The notes below the pieces were generated by a model. That model saw only the letters and a list, made by a program, of their open reading frames with translations. It did not search any database and had not been told where the DNA came from. From a candidate division NC10 bacterium SPGG6 (GTDB lineage Bacteria > Methylomirabilota > Methylomirabilia > Methylomirabilales > CSP1-5), in assembly GCA_001643535.1 (NCBI GenBank), contig LXTG01000065.1, positions 1-13,067 of the forward strand: a DNA stretch of 13,067 bases, given 5' to 3'. Below, one piece after another: positions 5,765 through 13,067 of the stretch. Each line of letters starts with the position of its first letter. Positions within the stretch are counted from its first letter, which is position 1. The position numbers and the translations under genes are program-made.

Positions 5765-8260
5765 CTAGGCCTGCCCTGGCTCCTCCTGGGGGGTCTCCTC
5801 GCCTTCGCCTCCCTCTTCCTCCGTCACCAGCGCCGTTACCGCGCCGACCCGGTCTCCTTCGCCCAGGCCCTGCAACCGAACCCCCTGTGCCGCCCGGCCC
5901 GTGTCCCGGACCTCGCCAACCCGAAGGCGCGTGATCTTCCCCTCTTGGGAGATCATCATGACGTCATCCTCTTCCCGGACCTGCTTGATCCCCACGACTG
6001 GGCCGTTTTTGGGGGTCACCCGAATGTTAATAAGCCCTTTGCCGCCCCGCCCTTGCACCCGGTACTCCGAGACATCGGTCCTCTTCCCGAAGCCCCGCTC
6101 GGTCACGGTCAAGATTTTCGCCTCTTCGGAGACAATCTCCATCCCCACCACCTGGTCCTTGGCCCCGAGACTGATCCCCGTCACCCCCCGGGCCGACCGG
6201 CCCATCGGCCGCACATCCGCCTCTCGGAATCGGATCGCCATTCCCCTTCTGGTTCCCAGGAAGACGTCCTCGGTCCCCCTCGTCATGGCCACCCCGATCA
6301 ACTCGTCCCCCTCATCCACCGATAGGGCGATGATCCCGCCCGCCCGCGGATGCGCATAGGCGTTGAGCTCCGTCTTCTTCACCACCCCTCGCTTGGTGCC
6401 CATCACCAAGAATCGGTCGACCTCGAACTGGCGGATGGGAATCGTGGTGGTGACATGCTCTCCGGTCTGAAGCTGGAGGAAGTTGGCAATGGCTTTGCCC
6501 CGGGCCGCCCGGCCGAGCTGCGGAAACTCGTGGACCTTCAGCCAGTGGACCCGGCCCAGATTGGTGAAGAGGAGCATATAGCTGTGAGTGGTAGCCACAA
6601 AGAGGTGCTCTACGTAATCCTCCTCCTTGGTAGCCATGCCGGTCATCCCTTTTCCGCCCCTCCGCTGAGCGCGGTAGACGGTGAGTGGGGTTCGCTTGAT
6701 GTAGCCCCCGTGGGTGACCGTAATCACCATCTCCTCGTCGGCCACCATATCCTCGAGGCTTATCTCGGTCGCCTCCGCCTCGATCTGAGTCCGCCGGGGG
6801 TCGGCGTAGGCCTCTTTCAGGGCCACCAGCTCTTCTTTAATGATCTGCCGCACCAGCCCCTCGCTCTGCAGGATAGACTGAAGTCGCGCGGTGGTCTTGA
6901 GGATTTCTTGGTATTCCTCCTGGATCTTTTGCTGTTCCAGCGCCGTGAGCCGTTGCAGGCGGAGGTCCAAGATCGCCTGCACCTGAACGGGGGTCATCGA
7001 GAACCGCTGGATCAGTCCCGCCCTGGCATCGTCGACTGTTCGCGAGCGCCGGATCAGGGCAATGACGTCGTCCAAGTGGTTCAGGGCGATCCGGTAGCCC
7101 TCCAGGATGTGGGCTCGCTCCTCAGCCTTTCGCAGGTCGTAGCGGGTCCGGCGCAGCACCACCTCTCGACGGTGGTCGATGAAGGCTTGCAACATCTCCT
7201 TCAGGGCGCACACCTTCGGCTGGTTATCCACCAGGGCCAGCATGATCACGCCAAAGGTGGATTGCATAGGCGTAAGCTTGTACAGCTGATTCAAGATCGG
7301 CTGGGGCGCATCGTCTCGCTTCAGCTCCAGGACGATCCGCATCCCTTCGCGGTCTGACTCGTCCCGAAGATCCGACACTCCCTCCAGCCTTCGGTCGCGG
7401 ATCAGCTCGGCGATCCGCTCGACAAGCCTCGCCTTGTTCACCTGATACGGGAGCTCCGAGATGATGATGCTCTCCCGGCCCCCACGCCCCTTCTCCACGA
7501 AGGCCTTGGCCTGCATCTGAATCAGGCCCCGTCCGGTCCGATAGGCCTCCAGGATCCCTGCGCGGCCGCGGATGAGTGCCGCCGTTGGGAAGTCGGGGCC
7601 CGGAAGGACTGCCATGATCTCCTCCAGCGAAGCCCCGGGGCTCTCCAGCTGAAGAATTGTCGCACCCACGACCTCCCCCAGGTTATGCGGCGGGATGTTG
7701 GTCGCCATCCCGACGGCGATTCCCGAGCTCCCGTTGACGAGCAGGTTGGGGAGGACGGCGGGAAGGAGGACCGGCTCCTCTAGGGTGTCGTCAAAGTTGG
7801 GGACAAAGTCGACCGTCTCTTTATCGATGTCCCGGAGCATCTCCTGAGCGATTCGGGCCAGGCGGACCTCGGTGTACCGCATCGCCGCCGGCGCATCCCC
7901 GTCCACCGATCCAAAATTCCCCTGCCCATCGATCAACGGGTACCGCATCGAGAAGCTTTGAACCAAGCGGACGATCGTGTCATAGACTGCGGTATCGCCA
8001 TGAGGGTGGTATTTCCCCAAGACCTCTCCGACCACGCGGGCCGCCTTCTTGTACGGCCGATTGAAGGGAAGCCCCAACTCCTGCATCGCGTACAGCACGC
8101 GGCGGTGCACCGGCTTGAGCCCATCTCGGACATCCGGCAGGGCCCGGCCGACGATGACGCTCATGGCGTAGTCGAGGTAGGACCTCCGCATCTCATCGTG
8201 GATGTCGGTCGGCCTCACCTCGCCGATTCGCGGCTGCTCGATCCGATCCTCCGGCACCAC
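5765..8260 (-). CDS. gyrA: DNA gyrase subunit A
   Basis: The breakage-reunion subunit of gyrase (A2B2), which introduces negative supercoils. Of 831 residues, the winged-helix and tower region is N-terminal, with catalytic Tyr129 in AAMRYTEVRL, and the quinolone-region sequence is HPHGDTAVYDTIVR. The residue equivalent to E. coli Ser83 is Thr90 and Asp94 matches Asp87; Thr is a common natural variant. The C-terminal beta-pinwheel (about 505-810) has the gyrase-specific GyrA box QRRGGKG at 532-538, which separates it from ParC, and a second similar QGRGGKG at 736-742. The tail is acidic (about 814-827). It starts with GTG at 8260; AAAGGA lies just upstream. It begins 16 bp after gyrB and ends 12 bp before serS. 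Confidence 0.98.
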   Translation of the reverse strand: MVPEDRIEQPRIGEVRPTDIHDEMRRSYLDYAMSVIVGRALPDVRDGLKPVHRRVLYAMQELGLPFNRPYKKAARVVGEVLGKYHPHGDTAVYDTIVRLVQSFSMRYPLIDGQGNFGSVDGDAPAAMRYTEVRLARIAQEMLRDIDKETVDFVPNFDDTLEEPVLLPAVLPNLLVNGSSGIAVGMATNIPPHNLGEVVGATILQLESPGASLEEIMAVLPGPDFPTAALIRGRAGILEAYRTGRGLIQMQAKAFVEKGRGGRESIIISELPYQVNKARLVERIAELIRDRRLEGVSDLRDESDREGMRIVLELKRDDAPQPILNQLYKLTPMQSTFGVIMLALVDNQPKVCALKEMLQAFIDHRREVVLRRTRYDLRKAEERAHILEGYRIALNHLDDVIALIRRSRTVDDARAGLIQRFSMTPVQVQAILDLRLQRLTALEQQKIQEEYQEILKTTARLQSILQSEGLVRQIIKEELVALKEAYADPRRTQIEAEATEISLEDMVADEEMVITVTHGGYIKRTPLTVYRAQRRGGKGMTGMATKEEDYVEHLFVATTHSYMLLFTNLGRVHWLKVHEFPQLGRAARGKAIANFLQLQTGEHVTTTIPIRQFEVDRFLVMGTKRGVVKKTELNAYAHPRAGGIIALSVDEGDELIGVAMTRGTEDVFLGTRRGMAIRFREADVRPMGRSARGVTGISLGAKDQVVGMEIVSEEAKILTVTERGFGKRTDVSEYRVQGRGGKGLINIRVTPKNGPVVGIKQVREEDDVMMISQEGKITRLRVGEVRDTGRAAQGVRLQGLGEGDRVGAVTALVTEEEGGEGEETPQEEPGQA

Positions 8261-8276
8261 TTGTCCTTTCGCGTGG

Positions 8277-10712
8277 CTAGATGTCCAGGTTTACGACTTC
8301 TAGGGCGTGCGCCTCAATGAATTGTCGCCGGGGCTCCACCTGCTCGCCCATCAGGGTCGTGAAGATCCACTCGGCAGCCAGGGCATCCTGCACGGTGACC
8401 CGCAAGAGGCTACGGGTCTCCGGGTTCATGGTGGTCTGCCAGAGCTGCTCCGGGTTCATCTCGCCGAGGCCTTTGTAGCGCTGGATGGCCATCCCCTTCT
8501 TCGCCAGCCCGAGTGCCGCATCGTACAACTCTGCCCACGAGGAGGCCTCGGCCCTCTCCCCGTCAGCCTCGATCCGGAATGGGGCCTTGCCCAGGCCCTT
8601 GAGGGCCTCGGTCGCCGCCTGCAACTCCCGATACTCGACCGATCCCACCAGTCCTTGGTCGATGACACAGCGCGCCCGGGCCCCCCCATCGCCCAGCGTC
8701 ATCACGAGGCGATAGGCCTCTTCGTCTTCGTCCCACTCTATTTCCCCCTCCAGGCGCCCCTTCTGACCGCCCTGCGCCTGCAGGGCCTTGAGCAGGCGTT
8801 CGCGCAGTCGCACCACCTTCGTCTCATCCTTGAGCCCACCCCGCAACACCCCCCCGGTGTGGATCAGGGCATCTATGATATCCGGGTTTCGCCCCCGCCG
8901 CTCCAAGACACGCCGACATTGCTGCCAGGCGGTCATCTTTCGAAGGAGGCCAACCAGCTGCTGTCCCCTCCAGACCGCTCCTTCCGCACCGGCCTGAACC
9001 TTGAGGACCTCGGCCGCCGTTTCGAGGAGGAACTCCTCCAGGGCCCGGTCATCCTTCAGGTACCGCTCGGCCTTGCCCCGCTTCACCTTGTAGAGCGGGG
9101 GCTGGGCGATGTACAGATGTCCATCGTCCACCACCTGCCTCAGATGCCGGAAGAAAAAAGTGAGGAGCAGGGTTCGGATGTGCTCCCCGTCCACATCCGC
9201 ATCGGTCATGATGATGACCCGGTGATACCGGAGCTTGCTGATGTCGAACTCGGGATTGATCCCTGCCCCCATCGCCGAGATCAGTGTTCGGATCTCCGCC
9301 GAAGAGAGCATTTTGTCGATCCGCGCCCGCTCCGTGTTCAAGATCTTGCCCCTGAGGGGGAGGATCGCCTGGAACCGCCGATCGCGCCCCTGCTTGGCCG
9401 AGCCCCCCGCGGAATCTCCCTCTACGAGAAAAAGCTCGCTCAGGGCCGGATCCTTCTCAGAGCAGTCGGCGAGCTTCCCCGGCAGCCCATCGTCAAAGAG
9501 GGGGCCCTTTCGTCGGGCCAGCTCTTTGGCCTTGCGGGCTGCCTCCCTGGCCCGAGCCGCCTCGGCCGCCTTGTCCACGATGCGGCGTCCGATCCCGGGG
9601 TTTTCCTCCAGGTACTCGCCGAGCTTGTCGTTGACAACAGTCTCCACCAGGCCCTTCATGTCCGGATTGTTCAGGCGCGCCTTAGTCTGTCCCTCGAACT
9701 GGGGGTTCGCGAGTTTGACACTGATCACGGCGGTGAGCCCCTCGCGAATGTCATCGCCGGTGAGGGTGGCCTTGAGGTTCTTCAGGAGGTCCCGGCCTGT
9801 GGCGTAGCTGTTGATCGTCCGCGTCAAGGCCGACCGGAAGCCGATCAGGTGTGTGCCGCCGTCATGCGTATTGATGTTGTTGGCGAAAGAGAAGACCGTC
9901 TCGGCGTAGCCATTGTTGTACTGGATCGCCACCTCGACAATGGTCCCGTTCCTCTTCTCCTCGATATAGATTGGCCTGGGGTGGAGGACCGTTTTGTTCT
10001 CGTTCAGGAGCTCGACAAACGCCTTGATCCCCCCGGTATAGTAGAATTCCCGGGTCTCATCGGCCCGCTCGTCGGTGAGGACAATCCGAAGTCCCTTGTT
10101 CAGAAAGGCCATCTCCCGCAGCCGGTTGCTCAAGGTGTCCAGGCTGTAAGACCGTTCCGCGAAGATCTCCCCGTCCGAAAGGAAGGCGATCCGGGTCCCG
10201 CTCTTTCGGGCCTTTCCAATAACCTCCAGCTCTCCCGCCGCCCTCCCTCGCTCATACCGCTGCAAATACCGCTTTCCCTCGCGCCAGATCTCCACCTCGA
10301 GCCATTCGGAGAGCGCATTCACGACCGACACGCCCACACCGTGGAGGCCGCCGGCGACTTTGTACACCGAACTGTCGAACTTGCCGCCGGCGTGCAGCGT
10401 GGTCAACACGACCTCCACCGCCGGGCGGCCGGTCGGCTCGTGGGTGTCTACAGGAATCCCGCGACCGTTGTCCACCACCGTCACGCTGTTGTCCAGGTGG
10501 ATGGTGACGGCGATTCGATCGCAGAATCCCGCCAGCGCCTCATCGACGCTGTTGTCCACCACCTCATAGACCAGATGGTGAAGCCCCTCCGGGCCGGTAC
10601 CCCCGATGTACATCGCTGGCCGGAGGCGCACAGCCTCTATCCCTTCAAGGACCCTGATCTGCTCTGCGCCGTAGCTCGCGCTCTCTTGGGGCTCTTGTCG
10701 CTCTTCTGCCAT
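8277..10712 (-). CDS. gyrB: DNA gyrase subunit B
   Basis: The ATPase subunit of gyrase. From the ATG at 10712 it has 811 residues. The GHKL ATPase domain has catalytic Glu50 and Asn54 in YEVVDNSVDEA, Asp81 in VVDNGRGIP and the ATP lid GGLHGVGVSVVNALS. The TOPRIM domain has Glu431 in VEGDSAGG and the metal pair in MTDADVDGEH (504 and 506). RYKGLGEMNPEQLW near 745 and the tail follow. A long insert (about 546-728) between TOPRIM and the end is typical of the Gram-negative long form. The frame extends upstream to a TTG at 10763, but no homology is seen there and AAGGG precedes the ATG. The 114-bp gap from dnaN holds no recF, the usual gene here; it contains a T8 run on the minus strand (10762-10769) without a clear hairpin. 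gyrA follows after 16 bp. Confidence 0.97.
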   Translation of the reverse strand: MAEERQEPQESASYGAEQIRVLEGIEAVRLRPAMYIGGTGPEGLHHLVYEVVDNSVDEALAGFCDRIAVTIHLDNSVTVVDNGRGIPVDTHEPTGRPAVEVVLTTLHAGGKFDSSVYKVAGGLHGVGVSVVNALSEWLEVEIWREGKRYLQRYERGRAAGELEVIGKARKSGTRIAFLSDGEIFAERSYSLDTLSNRLREMAFLNKGLRIVLTDERADETREFYYTGGIKAFVELLNENKTVLHPRPIYIEEKRNGTIVEVAIQYNNGYAETVFSFANNINTHDGGTHLIGFRSALTRTINSYATGRDLLKNLKATLTGDDIREGLTAVISVKLANPQFEGQTKARLNNPDMKGLVETVVNDKLGEYLEENPGIGRRIVDKAAEAARAREAARKAKELARRKGPLFDDGLPGKLADCSEKDPALSELFLVEGDSAGGSAKQGRDRRFQAILPLRGKILNTERARIDKMLSSAEIRTLISAMGAGINPEFDISKLRYHRVIIMTDADVDGEHIRTLLLTFFFRHLRQVVDDGHLYIAQPPLYKVKRGKAERYLKDDRALEEFLLETAAEVLKVQAGAEGAVWRGQQLVGLLRKMTAWQQCRRVLERRGRNPDIIDALIHTGGVLRGGLKDETKVVRLRERLLKALQAQGGQKGRLEGEIEWDEDEEAYRLVMTLGDGGARARCVIDQGLVGSVEYRELQAATEALKGLGKAPFRIEADGERAEASSWAELYDAALGLAKKGMAIQRYKGLGEMNPEQLWQTTMNPETRSLLRVTVQDALAAEWIFTTLMGEQVEPRRQFIEAHALEVVNLDI

Positions 10713-10826
10713 TGCCCTTGCCACCCCTTTACGCGTTCGATCCTCCAACCGGATCCCGCCCAAAAAAAACCTCCCGCTCCCTCGTCGATGCTGTCCCGGT
10801 CGCGTACGAGCGGAAGGACATGGAGA

Positions 10827-11933
10827 TCAAATCCGCATGGGCATGATTACGCAGCTGAACCCCTCCCCCTTCTGTGGCTCAAACAGGGCAGGGGAGAGCG
10901 GGTCGTGGATATGCATGGAGACCTCGGTCTGCTCCACCACGCCCAAAAAATCGAGAAGGTACTTGGCGTTGAAGCCGGCGGTGATCTCTGGCCCTCGATA
11001 CTCCATCGAGAGCTCCTCCCTTGCTTCGCCAAGATCAATGTTCGTGCAAGAGATGACGAGTCGGCCAGCTTTGAGGTCCAGCGTGGTTGGTGTTGCCCGA
11101 TCCCCCGCAATAGTCGAGGCGCGGCGAAGCGCGCCCTGGAGATCTTCCCGCCGGATGACGGCCGCGGAGCCGCTCGGAGAGGGAAGGACCTGCTGGTAAT
11201 TGGGGAACTGTCCCTCGATCAGCCGAGTGATTAAGCGGCTGTCGCTGAGGAGAAAGGCTATCTGGTTGCCGAGGGGGACCAACCGGACATCCCCCGATTC
11301 GTCCTTCAACATCTTTCCGAGTTCTGCGAGGGCCTTTCGTGGGATGATGGCTTCGGGAACCTCTCCCCCTTTTGTTGTGTCGGTGGGGGCCCTGACCAAC
11401 GAGAGTCGATGGCCGTCCGTAGCCACCATACACAGCTCGCTTTCTGTAAGCTGGAGTAAGGCCCCGGCCAGGGTCGGTCGTGTCTGATCTGTAGACACGG
11501 CAATAAGGGTCTTTGGGATCATCGTTCGAAGTGTCTCGGCGGCTATGGTGATCCCGGCTCCTTCGGGGATCTCGGGAAGAGTAGGAAACTCCTCTGGTCC
11601 GATCCCCTTAAGGCGGAAAGTGGACTTCGCACACAGGATCTCAACGTGTTGTCCCTCTTCCCATCGAAGATCGATAGGGGCATCGGGAAGCTCGCGAGTA
11701 ATTTCGTAAAGCTTCTTCCCTGATATTGCAACTCTCCCCTCCTGCTTGATGTCCCCATGAAGGGAGGTCTGTATGCTCACATCGAGGTCAGTGCCTGAAA
11801 GGGTAATGGTGTTTCCCCTTGCCTCTACGAGGATGTGGGAGAGGATTGGGAGAGTCCTCTTCGCTTCAATGACCCCTTGGACCCGGCCTAGGCTGCTCAA
11901 GAACGTACTCCGAACGACTTGAGCATGCATCAT
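10827..11933 (-). CDS. dnaN: DNA polymerase III beta subunit (sliding clamp)
   Basis: The ring-shaped processivity clamp that tethers DNA polymerase III and is a hub for repair and replication proteins. Its 368 residues match the family (about 366). Recognisable parts are the N-terminal LGRVQGVIEAKRTLPILSHI helix, the LSGTDLDVSI strand, VATDGHRLSLV in the second domain, EGQFPNYQQVLP, and the C-terminal VIMPMRI, part of the peptide-binding cleft. Three ATG codons lie within the first eight bases (11933, 11930, 11926); the first two are in frame and follow GGGGAGGGG, and the second has the better spacing. It ends in TGA. It is the first gene of the minus-strand replication block and begins at the edge of the probable origin. 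dnaA, its usual upstream neighbour, is absent. Confidence 0.98.
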   Translation of the reverse strand: MMHAQVVRSTFLSSLGRVQGVIEAKRTLPILSHILVEARGNTITLSGTDLDVSIQTSLHGDIKQEGRVAISGKKLYEITRELPDAPIDLRWEEGQHVEILCAKSTFRLKGIGPEEFPTLPEIPEGAGITIAAETLRTMIPKTLIAVSTDQTRPTLAGALLQLTESELCMVATDGHRLSLVRAPTDTTKGGEVPEAIIPRKALAELGKMLKDESGDVRLVPLGNQIAFLLSDSRLITRLIEGQFPNYQQVLPSPSGSAAVIRREDLQGALRRASTIAGDRATPTTLDLKAGRLVISCTNIDLGEAREELSMEYRGPEITAGFNAKYLLDFLGVVEQTEVSMHIHDPLSPALFEPQKGEGFSCVIMPMRI

Positions 11934-12523
11934 CCCCTCCCCATAACTTCTTCGAAGTCATAGTTCTTTAAAGAATAAGAAAGTAGTCGTAGATAGTAGG
12001 CCCTGTGGAAAGGCGGAAGATGAGGAGAGATAAGGGATTTATGGTGGGAGAAAGGAGGGAACGTTTTGGGGATTGCACCGGAGCGTGTAGCCTGCCGCCC
12101 CCACCTCCTTATTTGCTGCACAGCTTTCCCCTTCTCTTCCCCCAGTTTGTCAACTTTCCGCGGCGGACGCCCGGCTTTCTGTGTTTAGCATTGCGACATC
12201 CCGCGGTGCCGCTCCAACCGCGGGCTCATCCGTTTCCACATGGGCCAAGCCGCGACAGAAGTGCATCTACTATCCCGACTCCCGCCGAGAGGCCCCAGGA
12301 CAACGCTTTGCCGCGCTGTGAGTTACTCACAAGGTTGTCAACACATGTGGAAAAACCAACAAATCCTTTAAAATGGCATAGTTGCGAGAACTAACAGGAC
12401 TACTTGTTCACTGCGGCAAGCGGCAAGGGCACGCCGCCATCTCCGGTAACTTTTATACCATGTCCGTTCCGTAGTCACAACCACTTTTTCTCCTTTTGCG
12501 GCCCACAAGGCAGGGATTGACGA
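11934..12523. other. probable replication origin (oriC) between dnaN and rpmH, without dnaA
   Basis: A stretch of 590 bp with no credible gene, at the point where transcription diverges (dnaN block leftward, rpmH-rnpA rightward), where oriC is often found. DnaA-box-like 9-mers (consensus TTATNCACA): 12346-12354 minus, TTTTCCACA (one mismatch); 12323-12331, TTACTCACA (one); 12232-12240, GTTTCCACA (two); 12004-12012 minus, CTTTCCACA (two). AT-rich patches lie at 11942-12000, with palindromes CTTCGAAG (11950-11957) and TTCTTTAAAGAA (11964-11975), and at 12351-12380. A purine-rich run at 12005-12062 is followed by a pyrimidine-rich run at 12099-12160. TTGTCAAC occurs at 12147-12154 and 12335-12342. 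Assignment rests on context and degenerate boxes. Confidence 0.6.
12317..12354. promoter_or_regulatory. cluster of palindromes and DnaA-like boxes
   Basis: Three inverted repeats lie almost end to end: TGTGAGTTACTCACA (12317-12331, perfect arms of 7 around one base), GTTGTCAAC (12334-12342) and CACATGTG (12342-12349). The DnaA-like TTTTCCACA lies on the minus strand at 12346-12354. The first palindrome holds TTACTCACA and its near mirror, so it could be opposed DnaA boxes or a regulator operator. It is the most ordered part of the presumed origin. Confidence 0.45.
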
Positions 12524-12552
12524 TTGACAATGTGAGCCCGGAGGACTACTAT
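12524..12552 (+). promoter_or_regulatory. sigma70-type promoter of rpmH
   Basis: A perfect -35 TTGACA (12524-12529), a 17-base spacer, then TACTAT (12547-12552, 4 of 6 to TATAAT). Transcription would begin near 12559, leaving a leader of about 36 bases before the rpmH start. It also shows that the longer open frame starting at 12496 cannot be the translated gene from this promoter. Confidence 0.7.
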
Positions 12553-12594
12553 GAACCGTTTCCGTTCGCTCGCATCATGCACAAGGAGCAGCGC

Positions 12595-12729
12595 GTGAAG
12601 CGCACGTATCAGCCCAGCCGCATTAAACGAAAGCGCACCCATGGGTTTCGCCTGCGGATGAGGACCAAGGCGGGTCGGCGGATCTTGAGCCGCAGGCGGG
12701 CAAAAGGAAGAAAGCGCCTGACGGTTTAG
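12595..12729 (+). CDS. rpmH: 50S ribosomal protein L34
   Basis: A short, highly basic protein of the large ribosomal subunit. At 44 residues it is canonical in length: (M)KRTYQPSRIKRKRTHGF, RLRMRTKAGR and RRRAKGRKRL. The start is GTG at 12595, which gives the family's M-K-R-T-Y-Q start. AAGGAG at 12583-12588 is a good ribosome site six bases upstream, so the in-frame ATG at 12577 (overlapped by this site's surroundings) is less likely. rnpA begins 12 bp after the stop, the near-universal rpmH-rnpA pair. Confidence 0.97.
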   Translation: MKRTYQPSRIKRKRTHGFRLRMRTKAGRRILSRRRAKGRKRLTV

Positions 12730-12741
12730 TTGAGCTGAGAG

Positions 12742-12984
12742 ATGTGGTCGCCGCCGCAGCGAAGGTACCGTTTCACGAGGGCGGATCGCATTCGCGCGAC
12801 ACGGGAGTTTCGAGCGGTGATCCGGGGCGGCGAAAAGGTTTCCTCAAAAAACCTCAGCCTCTTCATTCGCCGCCACCCCGGTCCCGGAAGACGCCTAGGC
12901 CTAGCCATCGCCGGCCGTCTCGGCGGTGCGGTGTCCCGCAACCGCATCAAACGACGGCTTCGGGAGTACAATCCCATTGGATAA
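12742..12984 (+). CDS. rnpA: ribonuclease P protein component, C-terminally truncated
   Basis: Protein partner of RNase P RNA, which trims 5' leaders from tRNA precursors. The N-terminal half is clear: FTRADRI-x-x-TREF, the central strands SLFIRRHPGPGRRLGLAIAGRLGGAVS and the RNA-binding RNR motif RNRIKRRLRE (66-75). After that the frame reads YNPIG and stops at 80 residues. Family members normally go on for about 35-50 residues (a further helix and strand). No continuation is seen in the other plus-strand frames. The sequence from about 12956 rightward instead encodes the LpxB C-terminus on the opposite strand. The product may be inactive. The cause is either a genomic rearrangement or a chimeric join in the assembly. 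The ATG at 12742 is preceded only by a weak GAG-type ribosome site. Confidence 0.85.
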   Translation: MWSPPQRRYRFTRADRIRATREFRAVIRGGEKVSSKNLSLFIRRHPGPGRRLGLAIAGRLGGAVSRNRIKRRLREYNPIG

Positions 12985-13067
12985 GCTCAAGCTGCACCTG
13001 GCGGTCCAGCAAGATGTTGGGGATGCTGGCGAAGCGCACCTTAACGAGCCGTTTGGCGATCTGCGCG
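12947..13067 (-). CDS. lpxB: lipid-A-disaccharide synthase, C-terminal fragment (runs off the right edge)
   Basis: Read leftward from the window edge, the minus strand encodes AQIAKRLVKV, RFASIPNILLDRQ, VQLELIQWDCTPEA, VV and a TGA at 12947-12949. E. coli LpxB has LAKRLVK, then a V-S-L-P-N-L-L-A-G-R segment and K-E-L-L-Q before its end, so the order and key residues (A-K-R-L-V-K, P-N-I-L, R, E-L-I-Q, T-P-E) agree. LpxB joins UDP-diacylglucosamine to lipid X in lipid A synthesis at the inner membrane. Family members usually extend some 25-30 residues past T-P-E, so this end is also truncated, exactly at the rnpA junction. The fragment overlaps rnpA by 38 bp tail to tail. The identification rests on about 36 residues. 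Confidence 0.7.
   Translation of the reverse strand, partial: AQIAKRLVKVRFASIPNILLDRQVQLELIQWDCTPEAVV

Noticed and set aside
5180..6325. A 381-codon plus-strand open frame opposite serS/gyrA
   Set aside because: It spans the boundary of two real genes on the other strand and shows no domain.
10713..10763. Upstream TTG start for gyrB adding 17 residues
   Set aside because: TTG is a rare start, the extra residues lack homology, and the ATG at 10712 has an AAGGG ribosome site.
10762..10769. T8 run (minus strand) as a dnaN terminator
   Set aside because: Only a weak 5-bp stem with a large loop is found upstream and it is separated from the T-run by about 11 bases.
8307..11234. A 975-codon open frame on the plus strand opposite gyrB and dnaN
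   Set aside because: It is the reverse-strand shadow of two well-identified genes in GC-rich sequence; its translation is rich in His, Pro and Leu without any recognisable domain.
12005..12394. A 129-codon plus-strand open frame in the origin region
   Set aside because: Low-complexity, Pro/Arg-rich translation, no ribosome site, no family resemblance; it runs through DnaA-like boxes and palindromes.

Overview
The window looks like a chromosomal segment from a GC-rich bacterium with a Gram-negative type of envelope. It has a GyrB with the long insert after the TOPRIM domain, the C-terminus of a lipid A synthesis enzyme (LpxB), and an REC-PAS-GGDEF-EAL signalling protein. The block dnaN-gyrB-gyrA-serS next to rpmH-rnpA marks the replication-origin neighbourhood. 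The taxon cannot be fixed from sequence alone. A poorly cultured lineage such as Methylomirabilota (NC10) or a relative is a guess from gene order, not a demonstrated assignment.

Layout, left to right. At 1-168 there is the 3' remnant of a CheY/Rcp-type response regulator, whose stop overlaps (ATGA) the start of a bifunctional c-di-GMP protein at 165-2225. Three small, overlapping membrane-protein genes follow (2257-3231). From 3277 to 4365 everything identified lies on the minus strand: a 49-bp fragment of tRNA-Arg, a short rhodanese gene, an intact tRNA-Arg(ACG), tRNA-Ser(GCT) and tRNA-Ser(TGA), with hairpin-rich spacers. serS, gyrA, gyrB and dnaN continue on the minus strand (4466-11933). 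A 590-bp gene-free region with DnaA-box-like sites is the probable oriC. Beyond it, rpmH and the start of rnpA run on the plus strand. rnpA is cut short where it meets the 3' end of an lpxB gene on the opposite strand.

The most interesting item is the rhodanese gene at 3406-3735 (minus). The conventional reading frame stops at a TGA exactly where the catalytic Cys is expected. Reading through two TGA codons (TGA-GGC-TGA) restores a complete 109-residue single-domain rhodanese ending at a TAG. Both TGAs fall at the positions of the CxC active-site motif seen in this rhodanese family, and a GC-rich hairpin with a GGUCG loop begins 16 nt after the second TGA, like a bacterial SECIS element. The gene has a near-perfect Shine-Dalgarno sequence. 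This is best explained as a double-selenocysteine (UxU) rhodanese. It sits between an intact tRNA-Arg and a direct repeat of that tRNA's 3' portion, the arrangement left by integration at a tRNA gene.

Other points of note: dnaA and recF are missing from their usual places beside dnaN; the rnpA/lpxB junction looks like a rearrangement breakpoint or an assembly chimera; and serS is followed by two tRNA-Ser genes, bringing an enzyme and its substrates together (SerRS also charges tRNA-Sec with serine).
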